Counted from the stretch's first letter, positions 10,990 to 20,519 are shown. The stretch is DNA of 64,000 bases from Symsagittifera roscoffensis (GCF_963678635.1 NC_087062.1:85524890-85588889), one strand, 5' to 3'. Notes: generated by a model from the sequence alone, not told the origin. Made by a program: numbers and translations.

Positions 10990-11120
10990 TTTGAAAGGAA
11001 AAAGAGCCTATGTTCCGACCACAGCCTTAAGAAAATACAAAAAAAAAACTGTTTTTCAAATAAGTGTAGTTTTTTCTGCGTGGTGTGATAAATATTTGGT
11101 GAAATACTGTTCAACCAAAA
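10990..11120 (+). mobile_element. Family A head fragment next to the transglutaminase promoter
   Basis: ATGTTCCGACCACAGCCTTAA, an A-run, then TGCGTGGTGTGATAAATAT and a GAAATACTGTTC block match the head of family A (compare 8,285-8,400 and 30,735-30,860). It ends a few bases before the TATA box of the transglutaminase gene. Confidence 0.55.
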
Positions 11121-11126
11121 TCTGCT

Positions 11127-11133
11127 TATAAAA
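11127..11133 (+). promoter_or_regulatory. TATA box candidate (TATAAAA)
   Basis: TATAAAA lies ~180 bp upstream of the first ATG of the large transglutaminase ORF, with no competing ORF between. An initiator near 11,155-11,165 would give a ~150-nt leader. A TTTCAG at about 11,142-11,147 could alternatively be a 3' splice or trans-splice acceptor for that leader. Confidence 0.45.
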
Positions 11134-11313
11134 CACGTGCAATTTCAGGTTGACTTGTCATTTTTGACTCTCTGCGTCTGGTCAGCGAGTCTCAAGAGCG
11201 CAACCAATTCCAACCATTTCAGAAGTACAATAAGCCAAAGGAACCCAAGACTGTTTTAAAGCGCCGTGCCAAGGCCTGCTTTCGGATTGCAAACTAAGAA
11301 GAATCCCCCAAGA

Positions 11314-14300
11314 ATGCCGCCCAAGAAGAGTAAGGACAAAGAGCCTGACTCGGATAGCTCAGATGGCTACTCGAGTGTAACCGAGGAGAGTGATTCGGAG
11401 GACGAGGTCAAACAGGTTTACAACTCGGAAATCGACAATGTTGAGGCTCCCGAGGACGAGAAAGAAGACGAAGAGGAAGGACGGGATGGAAAAGACACCC
11501 AGAGCGACTTCTACGACGTCGACAGTCGAGATCTAGAAGACGGACCAAGCACTTCGGATGCCGGAAGGTCCGATGATGCTAGCGAAAATGAAGACGACAG
11601 CACAGATGAAGACGAAGTTGTTTTGAATGAGGGTAAACCAGGAGACGATGATGACGAAGAGGAAAATGAGAACACCGGAGAAACCTTGTCACCAGACGGA
11701 AGCATCAATGAAGCACCTCCGAAAGAAAGTGCTGTAAGTAGATCAAAAGTAAGCAGTGGGATGGGATCTTCTCAAATGTCCTCCAAGAAGTCCTCGCAAG
11801 CATCTGGTCAAACTGGATCTTTAAGAAAGTCATCAGTGAAATCAGGATCACAGGCAAGTATAACCAAACGACCTTCAACAAGACAGCCCAGGAAGAGTTC
11901 GGGAACTCAGACTGGTAGTAGTGGAGTTGACAGAAGTACTCAGGAACCCACGAGACCAAGCATGGGATCTGAAGCCACCGACGATGTTGGAACTCAAGCT
12001 AAGCCGAGTACCATGTCTAAGTCTGCTGCAACCGGCTCAGCTGCTTCACAGGATGTCAGAGAAACGGACGACTTGAGCTCCCAGGAAAAAGAAGAGCTAC
12101 GTCAACTTTCGGAATCCCTGGCTGAAAGAGAAAAAGCAGCCGGTCTCTCAGACAGTCAAGTATCTGGTTCTAATGCAGGCGAAACTACCCAAAATGGAAA
12201 CAAGTTTGCCTCAAATTCCAAAAAGAAATCACTAGGTGAATTATCAGAGGGTCAAACAATCACTGTGTCGAGCGCTAGCCAGCAGTCGGCAGAAAATCCG
12301 ACGTACTCATCGCAAGCGGAAAGTCAAGCAACTGCATCTGAAAACGAGAGAGCTGATAAAGTATCCGCTCCAGGGACATCTAAGGGAGCTTCTGGAACTG
12401 AAAACCTTTCTACGGCCGGAGGTAAGCAGACTGCAGGGAAACCATCAGCTAGCGTTGTCTCATCAGGTGTGCAAAGTACAATGGCAGGAAGTCATCAGTT
12501 TTCTGATAAAAGAAACACTCAATCTCAGGAACAGTCAATGGGAGCGGGATCCTCCAAACCCGGTGGAAGTCAGGCTACTCGATCTTATGACGTGGACAAG
12601 GCTTCTGGATCTGTCAATGAACTTTCAAAAAAACCCAGTCAGAGCAGTGCCTCTGTTATGAACAGTCAGATTGGGGGCCCCGACTCAAACAGACCAACCG
12701 AGTATCTGAGCCGAAACCAGTCGTCCAAGAACCAATCGTCTGGCCGAGATGAATCAAAAGGAACTGAAGATCAGCTTAATGATGCAATAATGGAGAATAA
12801 AATGTCAGACGTAAATGACGATGAGTATTACTACTATGGGTCGGCTGCATCGGCTAAACCAAACAACCAGACCAATCCTTCTAAAGAATCTAGTCATATT
12901 GAAATTGGTAAATCTACAGCTGATAATCTCGGGGACTTGGAGAATGCAGGGCCCACAGCTGAAAAACCTAGATCAACCTTGAGAGGCACTGAAGCTCCAG
13001 GAACACAAGTTAACGAAACACAGCAAACTGGAGCTCCTGCTGGTTCTCAAGTCTCCGGTAGTCGACAGTCTGGTGCAACTCCTGGATCGCAAGTCAGTGG
13101 AACCCAGCAATCAGGTGAACCGGCAGGATCACAGGCTACTGGCTTTCAGCAAACTGGGGCTCCTGCTGGTTCCCAGGTCTCCGGTACTCAACAGTCTGCT
13201 GCAACTCCTGGCTCGCAAGTCAGTGGAGCCGAGCCATCGGGTGCTCCGGCAGGATCACAGGCTGCTGGCTCTCAGCAAACTGGGGCTCCTTCTGGTTCCC
13301 AGGTCTCCGGTACTGAACAGTCTGGTGCAAATCCTGGATCGCAAGTCAGTGGAACCCAGCAATCGGGTGCTCCGGCAGGATCCCAGGTCACTGGCTCTCA
13401 GCAAGCTGGGGCTCCTGCTGGTTCCCAAGTCTCTGGTAGTCAACAGCCTGGTACAACTCCTGGATCGCAAGTCAGTGGAACCCAGCAATCGGGTGAACCG
13501 GCAGGATCACAGGCTACTGGCTCTCAGCAAAATGGAGCTCCTGCTGGTTCCCAGGTCTCCGGTACTCAACAGTCTGGTGCAACTCCTGGATCGCAAGTCA
13601 GTGGAACCCAGCAATCGGGTGATCCGGCAGGATCACAGGCTACTGCCTCTCAGCAAACTGGGGCTCCTGCTGGTTCCCAAGTCTCTGGTAGTCAACAGCC
13701 TGGTACAACTCCTGGATCGCAAGTCAGTGGAACCCAGCAATCGGGTGATCCGGCAGGATCACAGGCTACTGCCTCTCAGCAAACTGGGGCTCCTGCTGGT
13801 TCCCAAGTCTCTGGTAGTCAACAGCCTGGTACAACTCCTGGGTGGCAGATCAGTGGAACCCAGCAATCGGGTGAACCGGCAGGATCACAGGCTGCTGGCT
13901 CTCAGCAAAATGGAGCTCCTGCTGGTTCGCAAGTCTCTGGTAGTCAACAGCCTGGTACAACTCCTGGATCGCAGGTCAGTGGAACTCAGCAATCCGGTGC
14001 TCCAACAGGATCACAGGCTACTGGCTCTCAGCAAAATGGAGCTCCGACTGGTTCCCAAGTCTCTGGTAGTCAACCGCCTGGTACAACTCCTGGATCGCAA
14101 GTCAGTGGAACCCAGCAATCGGGTGAGCCGGCAGGATCACAGGCTACTGGCTCTCAGCAAAATGGAGCTCCTGCTGGTTCTCAAGTCTCCGGTAGTCGAC
14201 AGTCTGGTGCAACTCCTGGATCACAAGTCAGTGGAACCCAGCAATCAGGTGATCCAGCAGGATCACAGGCTACTGACTCTCAGCAAACTGGGGCTCCTGT

Positions 14301-17300
14301 TGGTTCCCAAGTCTCTGGTAGTCAACAAGCTGGTACAACTCCTGGATCGCAGACCAGTGGAACCCAGCAATCGGGTGCTCCAACAGGATCCCAGGTCACT
14401 GGCTCTCAGCAAACTGGGGCTCCGGCTGGTTCCCAAGTCTCTGGTAGTCAACAGCCTGGTACAACTCCTGGATCGCAGGTCAGTGGAACTCAGCAATCCG
14501 GTGCTCCAACAGGATCACAGTTTACTGGATCTCAGCAAACGGGCGCTACTCCAGGTTCACAAGTCAGTGGATCACAGCAAACTGGAGCTCCGACTGACTC
14601 TCAGGTCCTTGGTACTCAACAGTCAGGTACAACTTCTGGATCGCAGGTCAGTGGAAGCAAACAATCAGGTGCTCCGACAGGATCACAGCCAGCAGGTTCT
14701 CAGAAAACTGGCGCTACTCCAGGTTCACAAGCCAGTGGAGCGCAACAAACAGGCGCTCCGACCGCCTCTCAAGTTTCTGGGTCTCAACAAACAGGAACTC
14801 AGAATGGCTCGCAGCAAACTCTTGCCCCATCTGGATCTCAAGCTGCTGGATCTCAACAAAATGGCACACTTGGTTCTCAGTCAGCAAGTTCACCTGGAAA
14901 ACCTTCCGCAATATCTCAGAGTGTCGTTTCATCTGGAGTTGGAACAAGTATTAGCACTGAAAACCAAAGTTCACAGGATCGCGACGTTGCGCTTTCTGGT
15001 GGTTATGGACGACCTTCAGATGCATCAGCAAGTGTTGTCGCGTCTACTGCCGGATCCTATAATGCACCATATGGAAGTGAAAATAGTGGCGGTACCGGTG
15101 CAAGTCAATCGAGGGGAGTTTCTGGTTCTCGCAGCCAAAGCGGCGTATCGGCAGGCACCGGCGGAAAACTTTCTACTATTCGCAGTCAAAATGTAGGTTC
15201 AGATTACACCGACGATGACAGAATTTCTGAGTCAGAAAATGGGAGAGCCGACAATCTGGGGGTAGGGGAAGATCTCGATAATCTTCGAGGCGAGACCTTA
15301 TCCCCAACTGGTCAAATTGTTGGATCCCGGTCAATGGGTGCCAGGAGCAGTGGAGACGATATGCTCCCAGCTGGTGATTTAAGACCAGAAGGAAGCTCGA
15401 GGCTCAGTGCTGTATCGGGAAGTTCTGAAAACCGACCATCAATGGTTGAAGGAAACTCCAGAGGATCTTACTTCCAGGGTGATGTCAACCCAAATGAACT
15501 TGAAACGATGGGACCCCACAGAGCGCCGGTTCCGGTTGACGATGTTTCTGATATCATTGATGCGGCAGACACGATGAAACAACACTATACTGATGAGTTT
15601 GAGGAGAAGTTTTTGATTGTTCGTCGCGGCTTTTGGGTTCATCTTACTGTCGATGACTTTCACGCAATATCTCTGTTCAAAAATAGAAACTACCATGCAC
15701 GAAGAATAGCAGAGGATGTTCCAAGCAAAGCGCAAAGAGAGGTTCATTTAAACGTCAACACAGACCGAGGAGGCGAATATTCGGGATGGGAATTAGACGC
15801 GGAAAAAAGAAGATTTAAAATCCCTCCAAATGCTATAATAGGGGAGTGGAGGTTCTTCATCAACCGCAGGGGACCGTACAGGTTGTTCATTCTGTTCAAC
15901 CCCTGGTGCGAAGAGGATCCAGTTTTCATGCCCGACCAAAATATGGCAGAAGAATACGTACTTGAGGAGGGTGGCTATCTTTACACAGGAACGAAATCTA
16001 AACGAGGATGGTTCTACGGTCAATTTGAGACAGGGATTCTCGAGATTGTTTTACATCTACTAGACAGGACATCAATAGTCCATTCTTTAAAAGCCAGTCC
16101 AATACATGTTGCAAGATCTATGAGTGCGGCTATCAATGCAAATGACAGTGACGATGGTTTGATACACGGACGTTGGAAAGGCAGTTATTCTGGCGGTCGG
16201 CACCCCTGCAGCTGGACAAACTCAGTCAACATATTCCAGAAGTTTGCAGAAAAAGGACGCCCTGTCAAGTATGGGCAGTGTTGGGTTTTCGCCGCATGTA
16301 TGAACACGGCTCTTCGATGTCTTGGGATCCCAAGTCGAGTTGTGACTTGCACGGGTTGCTTCCACGATGAAAACAAAAATGTGGTCAAAGATTATTACTA
16401 CGACGCTGGCTTGAGTCCGGTGCGAAAGAAGGAGTGGGAAGGAATGTGGAATTTCCATGTGTGGAATGAAGTCTGGATGAGACGTCGGGATCTGGGGGAA
16501 GCATACGATGGCTGGCAGGTAATCGACGCAACGCCTCAGGAGAAAAGCGATGGACTGTCGCAACTGGGTCCTGCCTCCCTTAGGGCTATCAAAGAGGGTC
16601 ATTGTTACCTACCGTATGATGCTGCTTTCGTTTTCGCTGAAGTGAATGCAGATAAAGCATATTGGGTGCAAGACAACAGTGGCAAGTTTCAGCTATATAA
16701 AATTAAAAATTCTTCCGGAATTGGGACCCATCTTTACACAGATCAAGATGGACAGAGAATTGACATGATGGATCAATACAAATTTAAAGAAGGCTCCGTA
16801 GAAGAGCGACAGCAAACATTACTTGCGGTTTCTTGCGGTACCCGACCGTCAATTTACGACGAGGTTCCTAATAAGGACCTGGTAGAAATCACTTCGGATT
16901 TGCCCGAAGAGTACCACGCGCACAACGACTTGAGGTTTCAGATTTTCTTCAAGTTCAAAGAGGAAGACGACAACGGTGACGTCATCGCTAGAGTCACGTG
17001 TTGTGTGACAACTTATCACGGTGTTTTGATACAGGAACTATTAAGTGACAAGCAGAAACTAGAACTACCTGGCGGCAGTCCATATCAGGGAGTCATTCCG
17101 GCTCGCGAGGTCCAGCAACATCTAAATGGAGAAAACGTGCTTCGGTTTCACGTTTTCTGCTATACGCCAAAAAATCGAGATATGAGTGGTGAACAATTTA
17201 TTGTCCAACTTGAATCGTGTGAGCCCACTCTCGAAGTCAGAACAGAAGGCCCCTTCAAGAAAGGTCAAGGGTTAGAGTTGGTTATGAATTTCGAAAACGA

Positions 17301-17520
17301 ATACGAGTTCCCGCTTTCGAAATGTGCGTTCAAACTAGACGCTCCTTGGTTAAAAGATAACAAGCCGTTCGTGCTCAGAAACTTGATTAACCCCAGAGAG
17401 TCGAAGCATATTCGGGTCCAATACGTGCCGAGAAAACGAGGGGTGATTGTAATTGTCGGATCTTTTCTGTGCGACGAACTCAAGACTAAAAGTGTGACCG
17501 TGAAAATAAGAGTTGACTGA
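11314..17520 (+). CDS. Giant transglutaminase with Gly/Ser/Gln repeat domain, 2,068 aa, single exon
   Basis: The family forms isopeptide bonds between Gln and Lys side chains in a Ca2+-dependent reaction. I start at ATG 11,314 (MPPKKSKDKEPD); the open frame extends to 11,266 only through a GTG. Order: an acidic Ser/Asp/Glu-rich tail (about 10-145), a Ser-rich low-complexity region (145-570), about 44 copies of a 14-residue repeat like GAPAGSQVSGTQQS (about 570-1,190), a second Ser-rich linker, a transglutaminase N-domain from ~1,410 (EEKFLIVRRGFWVHL), the catalytic core and two C-terminal beta barrels. Catalytic residues are Cys1656 (KYGQCWVFAA), His1715 (WNFHVWNEVWM) and Asp1738 (GWQVIDATPQE), with the spacing of tissue transglutaminase; Trp1621 (HGRWKGSY) fits the transition-state Trp. 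Typical family members are ~700 aa, so the N-terminal ~1,400 residues are extra. No signal peptide is visible. Confidence 0.93.
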   Translation: MPPKKSKDKEPDSDSSDGYSSVTEESDSEDEVKQVYNSEIDNVEAPEDEKEDEEEGRDGKDTQSDFYDVDSRDLEDGPSTSDAGRSDDASENEDDSTDEDEVVLNEGKPGDDDDEEENENTGETLSPDGSINEAPPKESAVSRSKVSSGMGSSQMSSKKSSQASGQTGSLRKSSVKSGSQASITKRPSTRQPRKSSGTQTGSSGVDRSTQEPTRPSMGSEATDDVGTQAKPSTMSKSAATGSAASQDVRETDDLSSQEKEELRQLSESLAEREKAAGLSDSQVSGSNAGETTQNGNKFASNSKKKSLGELSEGQTITVSSASQQSAENPTYSSQAESQATASENERADKVSAPGTSKGASGTENLSTAGGKQTAGKPSASVVSSGVQSTMAGSHQFSDKRNTQSQEQSMGAGSSKPGGSQATRSYDVDKASGSVNELSKKPSQSSASVMNSQIGGPDSNRPTEYLSRNQSSKNQSSGRDESKGTEDQLNDAIMENKMSDVNDDEYYYYGSAASAKPNNQTNPSKESSHIEIGKSTADNLGDLENAGPTAEKPRSTLRGTEAPGTQVNETQQTGAPAGSQVSGSRQSGATPGSQVSGTQQSGEPAGSQATGFQQTGAPAGSQVSGTQQSAATPGSQVSGAEPSGAPAGSQAAGSQQTGAPSGSQVSGTEQSGANPGSQVSGTQQSGAPAGSQVTGSQQAGAPAGSQVSGSQQPGTTPGSQVSGTQQSGEPAGSQATGSQQNGAPAGSQVSGTQQSGATPGSQVSGTQQSGDPAGSQATASQQTGAPAGSQVSGSQQPGTTPGSQVSGTQQSGDPAGSQATASQQTGAPAGSQVSGSQQPGTTPGWQISGTQQSGEPAGSQAAGSQQNGAPAGSQVSGSQQPGTTPGSQVSGTQQSGAPTGSQATGSQQNGAPTGSQVSGSQPPGTTPGSQVSGTQQSGEPAGSQATGSQQNGAPAGSQVSGSRQSGATPGSQVSGTQQSGDPAGSQATDSQQTGAPVGSQVSGSQQAGTTPGSQTSGTQQSGAPTGSQVTGSQQTGAPAGSQVSGSQQPGTTPGSQVSGTQQSGAPTGSQFTGSQQTGATPGSQVSGSQQTGAPTDSQVLGTQQSGTTSGSQVSGSKQSGAPTGSQPAGSQKTGATPGSQASGAQQTGAPTASQVSGSQQTGTQNGSQQTLAPSGSQAAGSQQNGTLGSQSASSPGKPSAISQSVVSSGVGTSISTENQSSQDRDVALSGGYGRPSDASASVVASTAGSYNAPYGSENSGGTGASQSRGVSGSRSQSGVSAGTGGKLSTIRSQNVGSDYTDDDRISESENGRADNLGVGEDLDNLRGETLSPTGQIVGSRSMGARSSGDDMLPAGDLRPEGSSRLSAVSGSSENRPSMVEGNSRGSYFQGDVNPNELETMGPHRAPVPVDDVSDIIDAADTMKQHYTDEFEEKFLIVRRGFWVHLTVDDFHAISLFKNRNYHARRIAEDVPSKAQREVHLNVNTDRGGEYSGWELDAEKRRFKIPPNAIIGEWRFFINRRGPYRLFILFNPWCEEDPVFMPDQNMAEEYVLEEGGYLYTGTKSKRGWFYGQFETGILEIVLHLLDRTSIVHSLKASPIHVARSMSAAINANDSDDGLIHGRWKGSYSGGRHPCSWTNSVNIFQKFAEKGRPVKYGQCWVFAACMNTALRCLGIPSRVVTCTGCFHDENKNVVKDYYYDAGLSPVRKKEWEGMWNFHVWNEVWMRRRDLGEAYDGWQVIDATPQEKSDGLSQLGPASLRAIKEGHCYLPYDAAFVFAEVNADKAYWVQDNSGKFQLYKIKNSSGIGTHLYTDQDGQRIDMMDQYKFKEGSVEERQQTLLAVSCGTRPSIYDEVPNKDLVEITSDLPEEYHAHNDLRFQIFFKFKEEDDNGDVIARVTCCVTTYHGVLIQELLSDKQKLELPGGSPYQGVIPAREVQQHLNGENVLRFHVFCYTPKNRDMSGEQFIVQLESCEPTLEVRTEGPFKKGQGLELVMNFENEYEFPLSKCAFKLDAPWLKDNKPFVLRNLINPRESKHIRVQYVPRKRGVIVIVGSFLCDELKTKSVTVKIRVD
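13021..14880 (+). repeat. Coding minisatellite, 42-bp unit with 126-bp higher-order period
   Basis: In frame this encodes GSQ(V/A)(S/T)G(S/T)QQ-type 14-mers. Three consecutive units often recur as a block, roughly ..AGSQVSG / ..PGSQVSG / ..AGSQATG, giving a 126-bp higher-order repeat, especially across 13,400-14,200. The last third (14,520-14,880) is more diverged. Each unit carries about three Gln; Lys appears only in a few terminal units (SKQ, SQKT). Because 42 is divisible by 3, other frames also stay open, producing long shadow ORFs. Confidence 0.95.
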
Positions 17521-17557
17521 AAGTTGGCGAGACGAGAGAGAACGAATAGATCATATT

Positions 17558-17563
17558 AATAAA
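17558..17563 (+). terminator. Poly(A) signal AATAAA of the transglutaminase gene
   Basis: AATAAA lies 38 bp after the TGA stop, followed by a T-rich stretch (TTTTTTATTG) suited to a downstream element. This implies a very short 3' UTR. Confidence 0.6.
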
Positions 17564-17829
17564 AATTTTCATAATGTTTTTTATTGTAACCAATAGTATA
17601 GACAAGCTAACCAGTACTCAGGCACCAAAGCATAATTGAAAAAATCTCAATTTTCCGAAAAAAAATCAAGAAATCAATTCTTTGTTAACCGACTCATTCG
17701 TTTTGATTTGCTCTCAAAAGTAACACATATTTCAAAAAAATTTCTTCTTAATTCCTGTTTGATAAAAACAGATATTATAAAAATCTATGGGATTGGGTTT
17801 TTTATGTTATTTTTTTATAATTTAATTTT

Positions 17830-18990
17830 TGAGACGCTTTGAAATTTTTTCACTTTTTCAAAAAATTACTCTAATTTTTCTCAAAAGTACTTAATCTAAG
17901 TTTTTATTTTAAAAAATGGTTCCAATGAGAAGTCCGCTTACCACCCTGCGTGCATGCGTAATTCCCTAAGCTCTCTTTACCTTACCACACTTTCTACAGC
18001 CTTCGAAAAAGTGTATGGGGTGAATTTTTTCACCTATATTTTTGGATCTCAACATTTTAAACTGCCCTCATGGGATTTGGAATCAACAGATAGAAAAAGT
18101 TGTGGGATACTCACCTGCATTTGCGGTTATACCCAAATTTGTTACACGAAAAGTTACACGAAAATGTCCCTCGGAAATGTCAAATACTGATTTTTTGACC
18201 GTTTTTTGAAACTTTTTGACTTTCTCAAAAACGACCCTCCAAAATCTGAGATTTTGTTTTAAATGGCTAGAACGGGTTTTGAGAAGCTCCCCTGTATACA
18301 AATTTAGGCCCAAATTTCTTTACACAAACGTTCTGTTTTTTTTTCTGTCTTTTTTCAATTTTTCTGTCTTTTCTCAAAAACTACCTCTTTAAATCTAAGA
18401 TTTTGGCCTCAATGATAAGAACGGGTTATTGAAAGTTCGTTTGCATCAACGGTTTTGTCCAAACTTTTGACACATAAAAGCATGGCCGTGAGAAATAACA
18501 AATTTTGGATTTTTTGACTGTTTTTTGAAACTTTTTGAAATTTCTTGAAAACTACCTGCCCCAATTTGAGTTTTTGATTTCAAGCAAAATACGGGTTGTG
18601 AATAGCTCCCCTGCTTTAGCGGCTAAGCCCAATAAATTTTACACAAAAATCAATGGTTCTCAGAAAAACCAAGTTTTCGATTTTTCTGTTTTTCGAAAAT
18701 TTTTGACTTCTGGAAAACTACCCTCTCAAATCTGAGATTTTGGTTTCAATGGGTAAAACGGAATTTGCAAAGCACACTGAATAAATTATTGTCCTCAAAT
18801 TTTTTCACACAAAAAGTTTTGACTCTCGGAAAAGTCAATGTTTTGATTTCTTGTTCGTTTTTTTTTGAAACTTTTTGACTCCTCTCGAAAACAACTCAAT
18901 CTGATATCAAGGGTTTAATCGAGGTAACAGGTTGTGGGAAGCTTCCTTTCATAAGATGCTACGCTCTAAAATTTGTTTGTCTCTGGGAAA
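17830..18990 (+). repeat. Old degenerate satellite, ~6-7 units of ~150-175 bp
   Basis: A paragraph recurs: TTTTTTGAxxGTTTTTTGAAACTTTTTGA, CTCAAAAAC(T)ACC, AATCTGAGATTTTG, TCAATGG-like, AACGGGTT, AGCTCCCCTG, a run like CCCAAATTT, TTACACAAAA and (C)TCGGAAA. Unit starts fall near 18,191, 18,343, 18,517, 18,678 and 18,841, with weaker units before. The copies are diverged and carry indels, so the array is old. Confidence 0.7.
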
Positions 18991-20150
18991 ATGAAAAAAT
19001 CACAAAAATTTCACTCATATTTTGATAGAACAATAATTAAAGTTTGGTTGAAGCCCAGTTTTTAAATTTTTGAAATTATCTATTTCATACCGCATCAGAT
19101 CAACAAATTCAAAACTTATCAAGCAGGTACCTACAGCTTTAGCTGGGCCTCTAGTTCGACATTTTGTATAACATCAATTTTGATAGATTTTCTAAATCCG
19201 ATGGATATCAATAACGGTTTTCAGCGTTTTGAAAAACCCAGCATTTTAATGCGCAGTCGGTTCCATTTTCGTAGCTCTCCTAAGCGTTTGAAATACGAAA
19301 AATTTCAAATAATTGTGAGCCACATACATAATTTTTCCAACTGTAATTTTTTTAGCATATATATAATTGCGTCCATAACTACAGCTAGTTTTGCTAAATA
19401 GAAATGTAACTTGTTGTAAAAATTTGTTTTTACGAGCAATTTTGGTGTTGGAGGGGTGGGAACGAACTATGTCGTAGGTTGGTTTTTAGTCACGATTTTA
19501 ACTCTTAAGTCACTCTGAGAAGTCTCGTAAAGTCATAATGATCGTAACTTGAATTTCAAAAATTACAAAAGAATAAAAAAATTTCCCTATTTCGGGAAAA
19601 GCTGGTCTGAGCTTTTGGTTATTCAGACACAACTTAAGCGAAACATTAGCTTACAGTTCAATTTTATGCTTTAAACTAATTATCATCAGCGAGTTTTACT
19701 GAAAACTACAGGTTTGATTTTTTGAGCAAAAGTTCAAAATGATTTAAATTCCGAAAACATTTTTCTATGAAAAATTCGATTTGATTTTCCTTTTGTCTTA
19801 AGTATTTGCGATGTTAACCGAGATAAGAACAATTTTGTGCTACTTACACAATGACCGGCTACTATTGTTTTTATATTATCATTTGTGCTATCAATTTGTA
19901 TATTTTGTTATATCATTATTTCAAAACCCGAAAACAGGTGTCTCAATTACAAATCAGGTGTCTCACCGCAGTTGAATTAGGTTGGCAAAACGATGCTTTT
20001 TCGAGCATGAGATTCGGCACTTTATTTTTTTTAGCTTCTCTTGATGGATTGTCTAAAGGTTGGTGGAATAAATGGAGCGAGTTAGATTTTGTTTTGGTTG
20101 CCACTAATGCGTCGGTAATTAAATTCCATTTGGTAGCTTAGATAAGGTGT
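18991..20150. other. Intergenic; reversed family A head near 19,815-19,865
   Basis: No gene is supported. The inverse of the family A head (TTTTGTGCTACTTACACAATGACCGG) lies near 19,832. The open frame at 19,851-20,141 begins in that repeat and shows no domain or splice context. Confidence 0.45.
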
Positions 20151-20154
20151 TTAT

Positions 20155-20515
20155 TTTCCAACTTCCTGATCAAGAATTTTGGGAATTTTAATTACTAACT
20201 TGTCAATTACTTGACACATCCCGAGGGGAATTGAGCTTGTTAGGATGAAAGGAGGAATTAAGTCAGGAAGTGGTTATTAACCAAGCAAAGCCAAAGGACT
20301 TCTCTATCAAATAACCCAGCCCCCCCCCCCCCCACACCTACCTTTGCCACTCCCCCTCTCTCTCCCTTTGTTATTGTATACTCTACTATACACAGCTTAG
20401 GAGTAACATTAGAGAGAGGGCGTAGAATTACACTTCCTGTAGCACCGGCCCTGCAGCCCCTTCCTGCTCGGAGCAGCCAAATGAGCAGTCACTTCCGACA
20501 AGCCAGGAAGCGAGA
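20155..20515. promoter_or_regulatory. Candidate cis-regulatory element: cluster of ETS-type motifs
   Basis: Six sites with a GGAA/TTCC core in a good ETS context occur within ~360 bp: ACTTCCTGAT (20,161), GTCAGGAAGTGG (20,262), CACTTCCTGT (20,431), CCTTCCTGC (20,459), CACTTCCGAC (20,490) and CCAGGAAGCG (20,503). The patch is GC-richer than its surroundings and contains a C-run near 20,320. It sits between the transglutaminase and Snail genes. Enhancer function is inferred from motif density only. Confidence 0.3.
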
Positions 20516-20519
20516 GTGT

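Noticed and set aside
11266-11313. Start of the transglutaminase at 11,266
   Set aside because: That codon is GTG. The first ATG in frame is at 11,314 and gives a plausible nuclear-gene start.
13255-14496. 77-aa minus-strand frames across the repeat domain
   Set aside because: Periodic shadows of the coding minisatellite.
13073-15196. Overlapping 707-aa open frame rich in Arg/Leu repeats inside the transglutaminase gene
   Set aside because: It starts at GTG, and it stays open only because the 42-bp repeat is a multiple of three and the flanks happen to lack stops. The other frame continues into an unmistakable transglutaminase domain.
19851-20141. 96-aa ORF with a hydrophobic start
   Set aside because: It begins inside an inverted family A head and has no splice context or recognisable domain.
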